DNA from: Ditibartonella apihabitans
Lineage (GTDB): Bacteria; Pseudomonadota; Alphaproteobacteria; Rhizobiales; Rhizobiaceae
Direction: 5' to 3'
Assembly: GCF_002007485.1 (NCBI RefSeq)
Contig: NZ_CP015820.1
Coordinates: forward strand, 1,054,001-1,118,000
Length of the DNA stretch: 64,000 nucleotides
In this document: piece by piece, positions 8,524-20,771 of the stretch
How the letters are laid out: each line of letters opens with the position of its first letter
How positions within the stretch are numbered: position 1 is the first letter of the stretch
Program-made: the position numbers and the translations under genes
Notes under the pieces: model-generated
Database searches by the model: none
Seen by the model: the letters and a program-made list of their open reading frames with translations, nothing else
Told to the model about the DNA's origin: nothing

Positions 8524-8736
8524 ATGGCTGTCAAGACAAATCCCATTACATTTATCAAGCAGGTCCGTGCCGAGACTGCAAAAGTCACCTGGCCGACTCG
8601 TCGCGAAACGACAATTTCAACGGTTATGGTTGTTTTGATGGCGGCGTTTGCAGCTGCATTCTTTTTTATCGCAGACCAGATTATGAATTTTGGCGTTTGG
8701 GAGAGTATCGCCCTTCTGAAACGTCTTTTCAGCTAA
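8524..8736 (+). CDS. secE: Preprotein translocase subunit SecE
   Basis: A 70-residue single-span membrane protein of the SecYEG channel. The conserved amphipathic helix FIKQVRAETAKVTWPTRRET precedes a transmembrane helix and a short periplasmic tail, the minimal SecE typical of alphaproteobacteria. ATG 8524 follows AGGAAAA at good spacing; an in-frame GTG lies directly before it. It precedes nusG in the same transcript. Confidence 0.95.
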   Translation: MAVKTNPITFIKQVRAETAKVTWPTRRETTISTVMVVLMAAFAAAFFFIADQIMNFGVWESIALLKRLFS

Positions 8737-8756
8737 TAGTTCAAGGAAAAGTAACC

Positions 8757-9287
8757 GTGGCTGCACGTTGGTATATTGTTCAGGCCTATTCCAAATTTGA
8801 GAAAAAAGTTGCAGAGGCTATTGAAAAGGAAGCAAAGCTGAAAGGCTTGGATCATCTCTTTGAGAAGATTCTTGTTCCGACCGAAAAAGTAGTTGAAGTT
8901 CGGCGTGGGCGCAAAGTTGATTCCGAGCGGAAATTTTTCCCTGGTTATGTACTGGTTCGCGCTGATTTGACGGATGATGTCTATCACCTCATAAAAAATA
9001 CGCCGAAGGTAACCGGTTTTTTGGGGTCGGATTCGAAACCGGTTCCGATTACCGATCGTGAGGCTGACCAGATACTTAATCAGGTTCAACAAGGAATCGA
9101 GCGTCCGAAGTCTTCTGTTTCGTTTGAAGTGGGCGAACAAGTTCGCGTGGCCGATGGCCCATTTGCTTCCTTTAACGGAATCGTTCAGGAAGTCGAGGAT
9201 GAAAGATCCCGCCTGAAAGTTGAAGTTTCTATTTTTGGACGTGCTACTCCTGTTGACCTTGATTTCGGTCAGGTGGAAAAGCTTTGA
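8757..9287 (+). CDS. nusG: Transcription termination/antitermination protein NusG
   Basis: A 176-residue protein with the N-terminal NGN domain (ARWYIVQAYSKFEKKVAEAI opening, then FPGYVLV near residue 62) that binds RNA polymerase, and a C-terminal KOW domain (VRVADGPFASFNGIV, about residue 127) that contacts Rho or ribosomal protein S10. I chose GTG 8757, preceded by AAGGAAAAG, because it gives the conserved N-terminus; a longer frame from 8697 overlaps secE and adds no conserved sequence. Confidence 0.95.
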   Translation: MAARWYIVQAYSKFEKKVAEAIEKEAKLKGLDHLFEKILVPTEKVVEVRRGRKVDSERKFFPGYVLVRADLTDDVYHLIKNTPKVTGFLGSDSKPVPITDREADQILNQVQQGIERPKSSVSFEVGEQVRVADGPFASFNGIVQEVEDERSRLKVEVSIFGRATPVDLDFGQVEKL

Positions 9288-9451
9288 GGTATTTTTTCAA
9301 GAAGTGCTTTTTAAAGTGCTTTTTGAGAATTGAGTTGTGGAAGGTGAATGCGGCTCTAGCCGGTTGCAAAAACCAGACCACAAAACTGCAAGGCCGGTTT
9401 TACCGGTCATCAAACCGCCGGTTTTCGGCATAGTTAAAAAGGCAGATTATT

Positions 9452-9880
9452 ATGGCTAAAAAAATTGCAGGCCAGCTTAAGCTGCAGGTTCCGGCAGGAG
9501 CGGCAAACCCGTCTCCGCCAATTGGACCTGCTCTTGGTCAGCGCGGCATCAACATTATGGAATTTTGTAAAGCATTCAATGCTGCTTCGCAGGAAATGGA
9601 AAAGAATTCTCCGATTCCGGTTGTTATTACCTATTATCAGGACAAATCCTTTACATTCTCGATGAAAACGCCGCCGGTTTCTTATTTCTTGAAAAAAGAA
9701 GCCAATTTGAAATCGGGCTCAAAAGAGCCTGGCAAGACAGTTGCCGGAACGATTTCTCGCGACAAAGTTCGTAAAATTGCGCAAGCCAAGATGAAAGATC
9801 TTAACGCCAATGACGTTGAAGCTGCGATGCGCATGATTGAAGGTTCAGCCCGTTCAATGGGTCTACAGGTGGTGGGCTAA
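9452..9880 (+). CDS. rplK: 50S ribosomal protein L11
   Basis: A 142-residue L11: N-terminal domain with [20 protein letters not shown] (residues 8-27) containing the Pro-rich hinge, and the C-terminal rRNA-binding domain ending in [11 protein letters not shown]. It sits at the GTPase-associated centre with L10 and the L7/L12 stalk. A 164-base leader separates it from nusG; that leader contains CCGG-TTTTA-CCGG hairpins that could be the L1 autoregulatory target, which is inference. rplA follows 4 bases downstream. Confidence 0.97.
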   Translation: MAKKIAGQLKLQVPAGAANPSPPIGPALGQRGINIMEFCKAFNAASQEMEKNSPIPVVITYYQDKSFTFSMKTPPVSYFLKKEANLKSGSKEPGKTVAGTISRDKVRKIAQAKMKDLNANDVEAAMRMIEGSARSMGLQVVG

Positions 9881-9884
9881 GATC

Positions 9885-10586
9885 ATGGCGAAGATAGCAA
9901 AAAGACTTAAGAAAATCCGTGAAGGTGTAGACTTTAACAAGTATTATCCTTTGGACGAAGCGGTCAAGATGGTCAAAGATCGTGCGATTGCCAAGTTTGA
10001 CGAAACAATCGAAATCACGATGAATTTGGGCGTTGATCCCCGTTATGCAGACCAGATGGTTCGTGGCGTTGTCAATCTCCCGAATGGAACAGGACGTCAT
10101 GTACGCGTTGCTGTTTTTGCTCGCGGAGATAAAGCAGAAGAAGCAAAAGCTGCCGGTGCCGATATTGTCGGTGCAGAAGATTTGTTTGAAACTGTAAATG
10201 GCGGTACAATCGAGTTTGATCGTTGTATTGCTACACCGGACATGATGCCACTGGTTGGTCGTCTGGGTAAAATCCTCGGACCGCGTAGCTTGATGCCGAA
10301 CCCTAAAGTTGGTACTGTTACTCCGGATGTCGCAGCTGCAGTAAAGGCATCAAAAGGTGGTGCCGTTGAATTCCGTGTTGAAAAAGCCGGTATTGTTCAT
10401 GCAGGTGTTGGCAAAGCTTCCTTTAGTGCCGAGCAGATTGCCCAGAATGTGAAAGCATTCGCTGATGCTGTTTTGAAAGCAAAGCCGTCAGGCGCAAAAG
10501 GCGACTATTTGAAGCGCGTCGGTCTGTCGTCAACAATGGGTGTTGGTGTCAAGATCGATTTGGCTTCGGTCCGTCCGGAGCAATAA
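9885..10586 (+). CDS. rplA: 50S ribosomal protein L1
   Basis: A 233-residue L1, the ribosomal stalk protein on the E-site side and translational repressor of its own operon in other bacteria. The N-terminal [20 protein letters not shown], the central [20 protein letters not shown] and the C-terminal [12 protein letters not shown] are all canonical. ATG 9885 starts 4 bases after the rplK stop; a longer frame from 9837 overlaps rplK and is not supported. Confidence 0.97.
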   Translation: MAKIAKRLKKIREGVDFNKYYPLDEAVKMVKDRAIAKFDETIEITMNLGVDPRYADQMVRGVVNLPNGTGRHVRVAVFARGDKAEEAKAAGADIVGAEDLFETVNGGTIEFDRCIATPDMMPLVGRLGKILGPRSLMPNPKVGTVTPDVAAAVKASKGGAVEFRVEKAGIVHAGVGKASFSAEQIAQNVKAFADAVLKAKPSGAKGDYLKRVGLSSTMGVGVKIDLASVRPEQ

Positions 10587-10609
10587 GAATTCAACCGGCC
10601 GTTGGCTGG

Positions 10610-10890
10610 TGTATCAATCCGGGCTTTTTAAAGAAGCCCGGGTCATACCGGGGAAACCCGGAATGTCCTGTCCGAGATTGTGGGTGACACGGTGAGTGTC
10701 TTAATAGAGTTAAACCTGCATGAGACTGGGGTAATGACCTGGATGTTTTTGAGACTAAAAGGTTTGAACCAGCGTTGCCTTTGAGCGCTGTAAAAAGCGT
10801 GAAGAAGGGGACAGGATCCTCACTGATAACGGAAATGGTTTCTGTTATCTCAAGGCAACCCGACGGGTTTTTGATAAAACCTGTTAAATG
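10610..10890 (+). ncRNA. Ribosomal protein L10 leader (rplJL autoregulatory RNA)
   Basis: The 314-base gap before rplJ is structured. TCCTGTCC (10666-10673) is perfectly complementary to GGACAGGA (10809-10816), closing a roughly 150-base domain. Inside it lies a CCTGCATGAGACTGGGGTAA segment like the L10-L7/L12 binding element of proteobacterial leaders. A GGGCTT/AAGCCC stem (10621-10638) stands ahead of it. In known systems L10(L12)4 binds such a leader to repress rplJL. The fold here is by eye. Confidence 0.7.
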
Positions 10891-10900
10891 GAGAGAGACA

Positions 10901-11419
10901 GTGGATAGAGCGGAAAAACGCGAATTTGTCACATGGCTCAATGGGGCTTTAAAAGAGTCCGGTTCGGTCGTTGTGGCTCACTATTCCGGTCTGACAGTTT
11001 CACAAATGAACGAACTGCGTTCGAAAATGAGTGAAGCTGGCGGTTCCGTAAAAGTCGCAAAAAACCGCCTTGCCAAGATCGCTCTTAAAGGCACGGATTC
11101 GGAATCAATTTCAGATCTGTTCACCGGACAGACACTGATTGCCTATTCTTCGGATCCGGTGACAGCACCGAAAATTGCTGTCGAATTTTCTAAAGCTAAT
11201 GACAAACTTGTCATTCTTGGCGGTGCAATGGGTACCACCAACTTGAACGCGGATGCCGTGAGGTCTTTGGCTTCATTGCCGTCGCTCGACGAGTTGCGTG
11301 CAAAACTGGTCGGAATGATTTCCACACCGGCTACCCGCATTGCTCAGGTTGTCAAGGCACCTGCTGGTCAGGTCGCACGTGTTATTGGCGCATATGCCCG
11401 CAAGAGCGAAGCGGCTTAA
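10901..11419 (+). CDS. rplJ: 50S ribosomal protein L10
   Basis: A 172-residue L10, the base of the L7/L12 stalk. The N-terminal rRNA-binding domain reads [19 protein letters not shown] then [11 protein letters not shown]; the C-terminal helix that docks L7/L12 dimers ends in [15 protein letters not shown] chose GTG 10901, preceded by GGAGAGAGA, because the longer frame from 10775 runs through the structured leader and adds nothing conserved. Confidence 0.96.
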   Translation: MDRAEKREFVTWLNGALKESGSVVVAHYSGLTVSQMNELRSKMSEAGGSVKVAKNRLAKIALKGTDSESISDLFTGQTLIAYSSDPVTAPKIAVEFSKANDKLVILGGAMGTTNLNADAVRSLASLPSLDELRAKLVGMISTPATRIAQVVKAPAGQVARVIGAYARKSEAA

Positions 11420-11519
11420 GGCTGTTTCGCAAACCGGTTATTAAAAAAGATAGGAAAATCTTTTTAGCCGGTTCGCTGTTAAACAATTGGTTAAACCTTT
11501 TAATTGAAGGAATATAAAA

Positions 11520-11891
11520 ATGGCTGATCTCGCAAAGATCGTTGAAGACCTTTCCAACCTCACCGTTTTGGAAGCTGCAGAGCTTTCCAAGATGCTTGAA
11601 GAAAAATGGGGCGTTTCTGCTGCTGCTCCGGTAGCAGTTGCTGCCGCTGCCGGCGCTGCTGCTCCGGCTGCTGAAGAAAAGACCGAATTTGACGTTATTC
11701 TCGTTGCTGGCGGTGCCCAGAAGATCAACGTCATCAAGGAAGTTCGTGGCATTACAGGTCTTGGACTTAAAGAAGCCAAGGATTTGGTTGAAGGTGCTCC
11801 GAAGCCTGTTAAAGAAGGCGTTTCGAAGGACGAAGCAGAGAAACTTAAAGAACAGCTTGAAAAGGCTGGCGCTAAGGTTGAACTTAAATAA
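11520..11891 (+). CDS. rplL: 50S ribosomal protein L7/L12
   Basis: A 123-residue stalk protein: N-terminal dimerisation domain ([20 protein letters not shown]), an Ala/Pro-rich flexible hinge (about residues 36-55) and the compact factor-binding C-terminal domain ending in [10 protein letters not shown]. It recruits EF-Tu, EF-G and IF2 to the ribosome. ATG 11520 follows a GAAGGAA Shine-Dalgarno. Confidence 0.97.
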   Translation: MADLAKIVEDLSNLTVLEAAELSKMLEEKWGVSAAAPVAVAAAAGAAAPAAEEKTEFDVILVAGGAQKINVIKEVRGITGLGLKEAKDLVEGAPKPVKEGVSKDEAEKLKEQLEKAGAKVELK

Positions 11892-12246
11892 GTTCGTAAA
11901 GCCGGTGGGTGCTTACCCACCGGTTCCACTCGAAAGAGCTGGAAGACGGACTTTGGATTGAACCCTTTTCCTGACAGTTCGGTGGCTGTCAGGAAACGGG
12001 TTTAAACCGTTCAGGGACATGACATTAGAATCAACGATTGGATGGTTGGTCGTCGGTCTTTGAGAAAACAAGGCGCTCCGGTAGCATGGGGGTTGCCAAT
12101 GCCATCCGTTTTACCGGATGGCGTATAAAATAAGTAGGATGTAGGTCATTTTTTGGTCTACTTTAACTGGTCTGCTTCATGCAGATTGATGATGTATTGC
12201 CTCTAGGGAGTATAACTTCCCGAAGGGCACAAATCGAGGAGCGACG
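11892..12246 (+). promoter_or_regulatory. rplL-rpoB intergenic leader with three hairpins
   Basis: A 355-base non-coding gap holding three strong stems: CCGGTGGGT/ACCCACCGG (11902-11923), CCTGACAG/CTGTCAGG (11970-11993) and GCCATCCG/CGGATGGC (12101-12122). None has a proper T-run. In other proteobacteria this gap holds an attenuator and an RNase III processing site that set the rpoBC:ribosomal protein ratio; a similar role here is inferred from position and structure. Confidence 0.6.
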
Positions 12247-15200
12247 ATGGCTCAGACCCTTTCATTTAACGGTCGCAGGCGCGTGCGCAAGGTATTCGGA
12301 AAGATTCCCGAAGTGGCCAAGATGCCAAACCTTATCGAGGTTCAAAAGGCTTCTTATGACCAGTTCCTGATGGTTGATGAACCAAAGGGCGGAAGAAAAG
12401 ACGAAGGCTTGCAAGCTGTATTTAAGTCGGTGTTTCCGATAACGGATTTTTCGGGTGCATCCATGCTCGAATTCGTCCGTTACGAATTTGATCCACCGAA
12501 ATTCGATGTTGAAGAATGTCGGCAACGCGATCTTACCTATGCGGCACCTCTCAAGGTGACGCTGCGTTTGATCGTGTTCGATATTGATGAAGATACCGGT
12601 TCCAAGGATATTAAAGATATCAAGGAACAGGATGTCTATATGGGCGATATGCCCCTTATGACAGAAAATGGTACCTTTATTGTTAATGGTACGGAACGTG
12701 TTATCGTTTCACAGATGCACCGTTCACCGGGTGTATTCTTTGATCACGATAAGGGAAAATCCCATTCTTCCGGCAAATTGTTATTTGCTGCACGTATTAT
12801 CCCGTATCGCGGTTCCTGGCTTGATATTGAATTTGATGCCAAGGATATCGTTTATGCTCGTATTGATCGCCGCCGTAAAATACCTGTAACAAGTATCTTG
12901 ATGGCACTCGGTATGGATGGACAGGAAATCCTGTCGACATTCTATAATACCGTCACTTTCAAACGAGCCAAAGATGGTTGGCGTATTCCTTATTCGGCTG
13001 AACGATATAAAGGAATGAAGTTGCTGGCTGATCTTGTTGATGCCGATACGGGTGAAGTTGTTGCACAGGCTGGCAAGAAACTGACAGCACGTGCGGCAAA
13101 GCAACTCGTTGAAAAAGGCCTTAAAGAGATCAAGGCTACGGAAGATGATCTTTTCGGTTCGTATCTGGCTGAAGATATTGTCAATTACGAAACCGGCGAG
13201 ATTTATCTTGAAGCCGGCGACGAGATTGATGAGAAAACGCTCCAGATTTTGCTTGACCAGAATGTTGACGAAATCAATGTGCTGGATATCGACCACGTCA
13301 ATATCGGTGCTTATATTCGCAACACTCTCGCAGCCGATAAAAATCAAAGTCGGCAGGATGCTCTGTTCGATATTTATCGGGTTATGCGCCCTGGCGAACC
13401 GCCCACACTTGAAACAGCCGAAGCAATGTTCAATTCGCTGTTTTTTGATCCGGAGCGCTATGATCTTTCGGCCGTTGGTCGCGTAAAGATGAATATGCGT
13501 CTTGATCTTGATTGTCCGGATACTATCCGCATTTTGCGGAAAGAGGATATTCTGGCAGTCGTCAAGACACTCGTCGAATTGCGTGATGGTCGTGGTGAAA
13601 TCGACGATATTGATAACCTCGGTAACCGTCGCGTCCGCGCTGTCGGTGAACTGATGGAAAACCAGTATCGCATTGGTTTGTTGAGGATGGAACGCGCCAT
13701 CAAGGAGCGTATGTCTTCAATCGAGATCGACACGGTTATGCCGCAAGATCTTATCAATGCAAAACCGGCTGCTGCTGCTGTGCGTGAATTCTTCGGTTCG
13801 TCGCAGTTGTCGCAGTTTATGGACCAGACCAACCCGCTTTCGGAAATTACCCATAAGCGGCGTCTGTCGGCATTGGGACCGGGTGGTCTTACCCGTGAAC
13901 GTGCCGGTTTCGAGGTTCGCGACGTGCATCCGACCCATTATGGTCGTATCTGCCCGATCGAAACTCCGGAAGGTCCGAATATCGGTCTTATCAACTCGCT
14001 TGCAACATTTGCCCGTGTCAACAAATATGGATTTATTGAAAGTCCGTATCGCAAGATCATTGATGGCAAGGTTACACGCGAAGTCGTTTATCTATCGGCG
14101 ATGGAAGAGTCGAAGCACTATGTGGCGCAGGCAAATTCCAATTTGTCAGATGACGGCAAATTTGTTGATGAATTCGTCGTTTGTCGTCATGCTAACGAAG
14201 TGTTGATGGCGCCTCGCGAGAATATCGACCTCATGGACGTTTCACCGAAGCAGTTGGTTTCTGTTGCTGCAGCGCTTATTCCGTTCCTCGAAAACGATGA
14301 CGCGAACCGCGCTTTGATGGGTTCCAACATGCAACGTCAGGCTGTGCCACTGGTTCGCGCCGAAGCACCGTTTGTCGGAACCGGTATGGAACCGATCGTT
14401 GCTCGTGACTCCGGTGCTGCTATTGCGGCCAAACGTGGTGGTATTGTCGATCAGGTTGACGCAACGCGTATTGTTATTCGTGCGACTCAGGATCTCGACC
14501 CTACCAAATCGGGTGTTGATATTTATCGTTTGCATAAATTCCAACGCTCCAACCAGTCGACCTGTATCAACCAGCGTCCTTTGGTTCGTGTTGGCGACCA
14601 TATCGAGAAGGGCGATATCATTGCTGATGGTCCTTCGACCGATCTCGGCGATTTGGCTCTCGGACGTAACGTTCTCGTCGCGTTCATGCCGTGGAACGGC
14701 TATAACTATGAAGATGCTGTTCTATTGTCCGAACGCATGGTTGCAGAAGACGTGTTCACTTCGATCCATATCGAGGAATACGAAGTTTCTGCCCGTGATA
14801 CGAAGCTTGGACCGGAAGAGATTACACGTGATATTCCGAATGTTTCGGAAGAAGCACTGAAAAACCTTGATGAAGCAGGCATTGTTTATATCGGTGCCGA
14901 AGTTCAACCTGGTGATATTCTCGTTGGCAAGATCACGCCGAAGGGTGAAAGCCCGATGACACCGGAAGAGAAGCTCTTGCGAGCTATCTTCGGTGAAAAG
15001 GCTTCCGATGTTCGTGATACGTCAATGCGTATGCCTCCGGGGGCATTTGGTACAGTCGTTGAAGTTCGTGTTTTCAATCGCCACGGCGTTGAAAAAGATG
15101 AACGTGCTATGGCTATCGAACGCGAAGAAATCGAGCGTTTGGCCAAAGACCGTGATGACGAACAGTCCATTCTGGACCGCAGCGTTTATGCACGCCTTAT

Positions 15201-16386
15201 TGATATGCTGAATGGAAAAACAGCTATCGAAGGGCCTAAGGGCTTCAAGAAAGGCACGAGCCTTAATGAAGCTGTCATGAACGAATTTCCGCGTTCACAA
15301 TGGTGGCAGTTTGCGGTCGAGGACGAAAAGCTCCAGGGCGAGATTGAAGCATTGCGCAAGCAATACGACGAATCCAAGGATGCTCTCCAGCGTCGCTTCA
15401 TGGACAAGGTTGAAAAAGTCCAGCGTGGTGACGAAATGCCTCCGGGCGTCATGAAGATGGTCAAGGTTTTTGTTGCTGTTAAGCGCAAAATCCAGCCGGG
15501 TGACAAGATGGCGGGGCGTCATGGTAACAAGGGTGTCGTTTCGCGCATTCTGCCGATTGAAGACATGCCATTCCTTGCAGATGGTACACACGCTGATATC
15601 GTGTTGAACCCTCTGGGCGTTCCGAGCCGAATGAATGTCGGGCAAATTCTTGAAACCCACCTTGGTTGGGCTTGTGCCGGAATTGGCAAGCAGATAGGCG
15701 ATTTATTGGAAGCTTATCGTAAAGGCGGAGATATCAAGCCGTTACGTCAACGTATTGAGGATATTATTCCCGATAATGACCGTAACGAGCCAATCCGTGA
15801 ATACGATGATCCGAGCATTGTTCGTCTTGCTGACCAGATGAGCCATGGTGTGTCGATTTCGACACCGGTCTTCGATGGTGCACATGATGCCGATATCAAC
15901 AATATGTTGAAGGAAGCAGGGCTTGCAACTTCAGGACAGGTTCAGCTGTTTGACGGCCGTACCGGTGAACCTTTCGATCGTCAGGTGACAGTGGGCTATA
16001 TTTATATGCTTAAACTGCACCATCTGGTCGACGACAAGATTCACGCCCGTTCGATTGGACCTTACTCGCTTGTTACCCAGCAGCCGTTGGGTGGTAAAGC
16101 ACAGTTCGGCGGTCAACGTTTTGGCGAGATGGAGGTTTGGGCACTTGAAGCTTATGGTGCCGCTTACACCTTGCAGGAAATGCTGACAGTGAAGTCGGAC
16201 GATGTGGCTGGACGTACCAAAGTTTACGAAGCTATTGTTCGTGGCGATGATACGTTTGAAGCGGGTATACCGGAAAGCTTCAATGTTCTAGTTAAGGAAA
16301 TGCGGTCTCTCGGGCTCAATGTCGAGCTTGATGACACGCGTGAATTATTGGCTCAGCAGCAAAACTTGCCGGATGCAGCCGAGTAA
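12247..16386 (+). CDS. rpoB: DNA-directed RNA polymerase subunit beta
   Basis: A full-length 1379-residue beta subunit. The rifampicin-binding cluster starts at about residue 515 ([19 protein letters not shown], then [13 protein letters not shown]); the Asp, His and Ser positions most often changed in resistance are wild type. The downstream [28 protein letters not shown] and [12 protein letters not shown] segments of the active centre are present. ATG 12247 follows GAGGAGCGACG. An alphaproteobacterial insertion lies near residues 260-330. Together with rpoC it forms the catalytic cleft of RNA polymerase. Confidence 0.98.
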   Translation: MAQTLSFNGRRRVRKVFGKIPEVAKMPNLIEVQKASYDQFLMVDEPKGGRKDEGLQAVFKSVFPITDFSGASMLEFVRYEFDPPKFDVEECRQRDLTYAAPLKVTLRLIVFDIDEDTGSKDIKDIKEQDVYMGDMPLMTENGTFIVNGTERVIVSQMHRSPGVFFDHDKGKSHSSGKLLFAARIIPYRGSWLDIEFDAKDIVYARIDRRRKIPVTSILMALGMDGQEILSTFYNTVTFKRAKDGWRIPYSAERYKGMKLLADLVDADTGEVVAQAGKKLTARAAKQLVEKGLKEIKATEDDLFGSYLAEDIVNYETGEIYLEAGDEIDEKTLQILLDQNVDEINVLDIDHVNIGAYIRNTLAADKNQSRQDALFDIYRVMRPGEPPTLETAEAMFNSLFFDPERYDLSAVGRVKMNMRLDLDCPDTIRILRKEDILAVVKTLVELRDGRGEIDDIDNLGNRRVRAVGELMENQYRIGLLRMERAIKERMSSIEIDTVMPQDLINAKPAAAAVREFFGSSQLSQFMDQTNPLSEITHKRRLSALGPGGLTRERAGFEVRDVHPTHYGRICPIETPEGPNIGLINSLATFARVNKYGFIESPYRKIIDGKVTREVVYLSAMEESKHYVAQANSNLSDDGKFVDEFVVCRHANEVLMAPRENIDLMDVSPKQLVSVAAALIPFLENDDANRALMGSNMQRQAVPLVRAEAPFVGTGMEPIVARDSGAAIAAKRGGIVDQVDATRIVIRATQDLDPTKSGVDIYRLHKFQRSNQSTCINQRPLVRVGDHIEKGDIIADGPSTDLGDLALGRNVLVAFMPWNGYNYEDAVLLSERMVAEDVFTSIHIEEYEVSARDTKLGPEEITRDIPNVSEEALKNLDEAGIVYIGAEVQPGDILVGKITPKGESPMTPEEKLLRAIFGEKASDVRDTSMRMPPGAFGTVVEVRVFNRHGVEKDERAMAIEREEIERLAKDRDDEQSILDRSVYARLIDMLNGKTAIEGPKGFKKGTSLNEAVMNEFPRSQWWQFAVEDEKLQGEIEALRKQYDESKDALQRRFMDKVEKVQRGDEMPPGVMKMVKVFVAVKRKIQPGDKMAGRHGNKGVVSRILPIEDMPFLADGTHADIVLNPLGVPSRMNVGQILETHLGWACAGIGKQIGDLLEAYRKGGDIKPLRQRIEDIIPDNDRNEPIREYDDPSIVRLADQMSHGVSISTPVFDGAHDADINNMLKEAGLATSGQVQLFDGRTGEPFDRQVTVGYIYMLKLHHLVDDKIHARSIGPYSLVTQQPLGGKAQFGGQRFGEMEVWALEAYGAAYTLQEMLTVKSDDVAGRTKVYEAIVRGDDTFEAGIPESFNVLVKEMRSLGLNVELDDTRELLAQQQNLPDAAE

Positions 16387-16392
16387 TCTGAA

Positions 16393-16416
16393 AGGTGCGC
16401 CCAAGAGGGCGCGCCT
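16393..16416 (+). other. Hairpin between rpoB and rpoC
   Basis: AGGTGCGCCC-AAGA-GGGCGCGCCT forms a GC-rich stem of about ten pairs (one G-T) just after the rpoB stop. There is no T-run; an mRNA stability or processing element is likelier than termination, since rpoC follows 145 bases downstream without an obvious promoter. Confidence 0.5.
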
Positions 16417-16531
16417 CCATTGGCTTTTGTTAAGTCGAACAAATAGATTTCTATTGAGATAGGTTTTTGTTTAACAGTTTACAAAACAACTATCGCAACG
16501 GGTTTTTAGTAAAACCCTGAAGGAGAACGGC

Positions 16532-19500
16532 ATGAACCAAGAGGTCATGAATCTTTTCAATCCTCAGGCGCCTACACAGACGTTTGATTCCATCAGGATA
16601 TCAATCGCCAGCCCTGAGAAGATTCTGTCCTGGTCTTACGGCGAAATCAAAAAGCCCGAGACCATTAACTACCGTACGTTCAAGCCAGAACGTGACGGGC
16701 TTTTCTGCGCGCGTATTTTCGGGCCGATCAAGGACTATGAATGTCTGTGCGGCAAATACAAGCGCATGAAATATAAAGGCATTATCTGCGAAAAATGCGG
16801 CGTTGAAGTAACTCTTTCACGTGTTCGCCGTGAACGTATGGGGCATATCGAACTTGCTGCTCCAGTCGCACATATATGGTTTTTGAAATCACTTCCGAGC
16901 CGCATCGGTACGCTTCTTGATATGACCCTCAAGGATATCGAGCGCGTTCTTTATTTTGAAAACTACATTGTAACCGAACCGGGCTTGACCTCGCTCAAGA
17001 TGCATCAGCTTCTTTCCGAAGAAGAATATATGATGGCAGTTGACGAATTCGGCCCCGACCAGTTTACAGCTTTGATCGGTGCAGAAGCTATCTACGAGCT
17101 CTTGGCTGCAATGGATTTGCAGAAAATTGCTGCAGATTTGCGCACCGAATTGGCAGAAACGACATCGGACCTGAAAATCAAGAAATTGATGAAGCGTCTG
17201 AAGATCGTTGAAAACTTCATTGAATCGGGAAATCGTCCGGAATGGATGATTATGAAAGTCATTCCGGTTATTCCGCCGGATTTGCGCCCGTTAGTTCCGT
17301 TGGATGGTGGCCGTTTTGCGACGTCCGACCTGAATGACCTCTATCGTCGTGTCATCAACCGTAACAATCGTTTGAAACGTCTGATCGAGCTTCGCGCTCC
17401 CGGCATTATTGTACGTAACGAAAAACGTATGTTGCAGGAAGCTGTTGACGCTCTGTTCGATAATGGTCGTCGTGGTCGTGTCATCACCGGTGCCAATAAG
17501 CGTCCGTTGAAATCGCTGTCGGATATGCTGAAAGGCAAGCAGGGACGTTTCCGTCAAAACCTGCTCGGCAAGCGTGTCGACTATTCCGGTCGTTCTGTTA
17601 TTGTGACCGGACCGGAACTGAAGTTGCATCAATGCGGCTTGCCGAAGAAAATGGCTTTGGAACTATTCAAGCCGTTCATTTACGCACGCCTTGATGCAAA
17701 GGGTTATTCATCAACCGTAAAACAAGCCAAGAAGCTCGTTGAAAAAGAACGCCCTGAAGTTTGGGATATTCTCGAAGAAGTTATCCGTGAACACCCAATT
17801 CTTTTGAACCGCGCTCCGACGTTGCACCGTTTGGGAATTCAGGCCTTTGAACCGACTTTGATCGAAGGTAAGGCAATCCAGCTTCATCCGCTGGTGTGTA
17901 CAGCTTTCAACGCCGATTTCGATGGCGACCAAATGGCTGTCCACGTACCGCTGTCGCTCGAAGCCCAGCTCGAAGCCCGCGTCTTGATGATGTCGACAAA
18001 CAATATTCTGCACCCTGCCAACGGCGCGCCGATTATTGTTCCTTCGCAAGACATGGTGCTTGGCCTTTATTACCTGTCAATTGTTTGCGAACATGAGCCG
18101 GGTGAGGGGATGGCTTTTGGTGATATGGGTGAATTGCAGCACGCTTTGGAGAGTAAAGTTGTGACGCTTCACACCAAGATCAAAGGGCGTGTCAAGAGTA
18201 TTGATGCAGAGGGTAATGTTGTTTCGAAGATTTACGATACCACGCCGGGTCGTCTGATCATCGGTGAAACACTGCCCAAAAGCCCGAACATCAAGTTCGA
18301 CATTGTCAATCAGGAAATGACCAAAAAGAACATTTCCAAGATGATTGACCATGTTTACCGTCACTGCGGACAAAAAGAAACAGTCATGTTCTGTGACCGC
18401 ATCATGTCTCTGGGCTTTGCCAATGCTTGCCGTGCCGGCATTTCGTTCGGCAAGGACGATATGGTTATACCGGAAAGCAAGGCAAGACTGGTTCAGGAAA
18501 CCGAGGCTTTGGCCAAGGAATATGAACAGCAATATAATGACGGTCTTATTACACAGGGTGAGAAGTACAACAAGGTTGTCGACGCTTGGGGTAAATGTAC
18601 CGATCGCGTTGCCGACGAGATGATGAAACGCATTCAGGCGGTTGAATTTGATCCCGAAACTGGGCGTCAAAAACCGATGAATTCGATTTACATGATGTCT
18701 CACTCCGGTGCCCGTGGGTCGCCGAACCAGATGAAGCAGCTGGGTGGTATGCGTGGCTTGATGGCAAAGCCTTCGGGCGAAATCATCGAAACACCGATTA
18801 TCTCCAACTTCAAGGAAGGCTTGACTGTGAACGAGTACTTCAACTCGACACACGGTGCCCGTAAGGGACTTGCCGATACAGCATTGAAGACAGCTAACTC
18901 CGGTTACTTGACCCGTCGCCTTGTCGACGTTGCGCAAGATGCTATCATTTCCGAGGTTGATTGCGGAACAGACAAAGGTCTGACAATGCAGGCTATCGTT
19001 GATGCCGGTCAGGTTGTTGCCTCCCTCGGCCAACGTATCCTTGGTCGTACCGCACTTCACGATATTATCCATCCGACAACGGGTGAAGTCATCGTTGAAG
19101 GCGGCCGCATGATCGAGGAAGCGGATGTTGCCAAGATTGAAGCTGCCGGTATCCAGTCTGTCCAGATCCGTTCTGCTCTGACTTGCGAAACCCGCATCGG
19201 TGTTTGTGCCAAGTGCTATGGTCGTGATCTCGCACGTGGTACGCCGGTCAATCAGGGTGAAGCAGTCGGTGTTATTGCAGCCCAGTCTATCGGGGAGCCG
19301 GGTACACAGTTGACAATGCGTACATTCCACTTGGGCGGTACCGCACAGGTTGTTGATACCTCTTATCTGGAAGCATCCTATGAAGGTAAGGTTGAATTGC
19401 GCCACCGCAAGGTTGTTCGCAATTCTGAAGGCCATCTGGTCGTTATGGGCCGTAATATGGCTATCCTTATCAAGGATGAAAACGGTAAGGAACGCGCTTC

Positions 19501-20740
19501 TCACCGCATTACCTATGGTGCTCGCATCTTCGTTGACGATGGCGATGTCGTTAAACGTGGTCAGCGTATTGCCGAATGGGATCCGTATACCCGTCCGATC
19601 ATGACCGAAGTTGAAGGCTATATCGGCTTCGAGGATATGGTTGATGGTCTATCTGTTACAGAAACGACCGATGAAGCAACCGGTATCACCAAACGTCAGG
19701 TTATTGACTGGCGTGCCAATCCGCGTGGCGCCGATCTTAAGCCTGCCATTGTTATCTATTCCGATAAAAAAGGCAGCAAGATCGCCAAGCTTTCGAAGGG
19801 TGGTGATGCCCGTTATATGATGTCGGTTGAAACCATTCTCTCGGTTGAACCGGGTGCTCATGTAATGGCTGGTGATGTTATTGGTCGTTTACCAATGGAA
19901 AGCGCCAAGACCAAGGATATTACCGGTGGTCTTCCACGCGTTGCCGAACTCTTTGAAGCACGTCGTCCGAAGGATCATGCTATTATTGCTGAAATTGATG
20001 GCACAATCCGCTTTGGACGCGACTATAAGAACAAACGGCGCATCACAATCGAGCCGAATGATGATACGGTCGAGCCTGTTGAATATCTCATTCCGAAGGG
20101 CAAGCCTTTCCATCTGCAGGATGGTGACCAGATTGAAAAGGGTGATTATATCCTCGACGGCAATCCGGCACCACATGATATTCTGGCCATCAAGGGTGTG
20201 GAAGCTTTGGCTTCCTATCTCGTCAACGAAATACAATCTGTCTATCGTCTCCAAGGTGTTGTGATCAACGATAAGCATATTGAAGTTATCGTTCGCCAGA
20301 TGCTGCAAAAAGTCGAAATTACCGATTCCGGTGATTCCGGCTATATTCCGGGTGACCATGTTGACCGGATCGAGCTACAGGAAGTTAATGATCGGCTCAT
20401 CGAAGAAGGTAAGAAACCGGCAAGCGGCAATCCTGTTCTACTGGGTATTACCAAAGCTTCACTGCAGACACCGTCATTTATTTCTGCAGCATCCTTCCAA
20501 GAAACAACGCGTGTGCTTACTGAAGCAGCCGTTGCCGGAAAGATGGATACTTTGCAGGGCTTGAAGGAAAACGTTATCGTTGGTCGTCTTATCCCTGCCG
20601 GTACCGGTGGCACAATTGCCCAGATCCGTCGCATTGCAACAGCTCGTGACGATCTGATCGTTGATGAACATCGCAAAGCCAATGGTGGCGATAAAGCCAA
20701 TGCTATGTTGTCTGATATGACACATACAGCGGCTGAATAA
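16532..20740 (+). CDS. rpoC: DNA-directed RNA polymerase subunit beta'
   Basis: A full-length 1402-residue beta' subunit. An N-terminal zinc site (CLCGKYKRM, then CEKCGVEV, about residues 71-90), the catalytic [12 protein letters not shown] near residue 460 with the three Mg-binding Asp residues, and the second zinc region ([15 protein letters not shown], about residue 890) followed by [20 protein letters not shown] in the trigger-loop area are all intact. ATG 16532 follows GAAGGAGAA. A strong terminator follows, so the str operon genes that commonly come next in relatives are not part of this unit. Confidence 0.98.
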   Translation: MNQEVMNLFNPQAPTQTFDSIRISIASPEKILSWSYGEIKKPETINYRTFKPERDGLFCARIFGPIKDYECLCGKYKRMKYKGIICEKCGVEVTLSRVRRERMGHIELAAPVAHIWFLKSLPSRIGTLLDMTLKDIERVLYFENYIVTEPGLTSLKMHQLLSEEEYMMAVDEFGPDQFTALIGAEAIYELLAAMDLQKIAADLRTELAETTSDLKIKKLMKRLKIVENFIESGNRPEWMIMKVIPVIPPDLRPLVPLDGGRFATSDLNDLYRRVINRNNRLKRLIELRAPGIIVRNEKRMLQEAVDALFDNGRRGRVITGANKRPLKSLSDMLKGKQGRFRQNLLGKRVDYSGRSVIVTGPELKLHQCGLPKKMALELFKPFIYARLDAKGYSSTVKQAKKLVEKERPEVWDILEEVIREHPILLNRAPTLHRLGIQAFEPTLIEGKAIQLHPLVCTAFNADFDGDQMAVHVPLSLEAQLEARVLMMSTNNILHPANGAPIIVPSQDMVLGLYYLSIVCEHEPGEGMAFGDMGELQHALESKVVTLHTKIKGRVKSIDAEGNVVSKIYDTTPGRLIIGETLPKSPNIKFDIVNQEMTKKNISKMIDHVYRHCGQKETVMFCDRIMSLGFANACRAGISFGKDDMVIPESKARLVQETEALAKEYEQQYNDGLITQGEKYNKVVDAWGKCTDRVADEMMKRIQAVEFDPETGRQKPMNSIYMMSHSGARGSPNQMKQLGGMRGLMAKPSGEIIETPIISNFKEGLTVNEYFNSTHGARKGLADTALKTANSGYLTRRLVDVAQDAIISEVDCGTDKGLTMQAIVDAGQVVASLGQRILGRTALHDIIHPTTGEVIVEGGRMIEEADVAKIEAAGIQSVQIRSALTCETRIGVCAKCYGRDLARGTPVNQGEAVGVIAAQSIGEPGTQLTMRTFHLGGTAQVVDTSYLEASYEGKVELRHRKVVRNSEGHLVVMGRNMAILIKDENGKERASHRITYGARIFVDDGDVVKRGQRIAEWDPYTRPIMTEVEGYIGFEDMVDGLSVTETTDEATGITKRQVIDWRANPRGADLKPAIVIYSDKKGSKIAKLSKGGDARYMMSVETILSVEPGAHVMAGDVIGRLPMESAKTKDITGGLPRVAELFEARRPKDHAIIAEIDGTIRFGRDYKNKRRITIEPNDDTVEPVEYLIPKGKPFHLQDGDQIEKGDYILDGNPAPHDILAIKGVEALASYLVNEIQSVYRLQGVVINDKHIEVIVRQMLQKVEITDSGDSGYIPGDHVDRIELQEVNDRLIEEGKKPASGNPVLLGITKASLQTPSFISAASFQETTRVLTEAAVAGKMDTLQGLKENVIVGRLIPAGTGGTIAQIRRIATARDDLIVDEHRKANGGDKANAMLSDMTHTAAE

Positions 20741-20771
20741 GCCCACTATCAGGCTGGTTTTAGAACAAAAG

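Noticed and set aside
13717-13938. Rifampicin-resistance substitution in rpoB
   Set aside because: The Thr in DQTNP differs from the E. coli Asn but, as far as I recall, is normal for alphaproteobacteria; the common resistance positions are wild type.
18077-19504. A 475-codon open frame on the minus strand opposite rpoC
   Set aside because: A shadow of strongly biased codons in rpoC; no ribosome site and low-complexity, Asn/Thr/Cys-rich translation.
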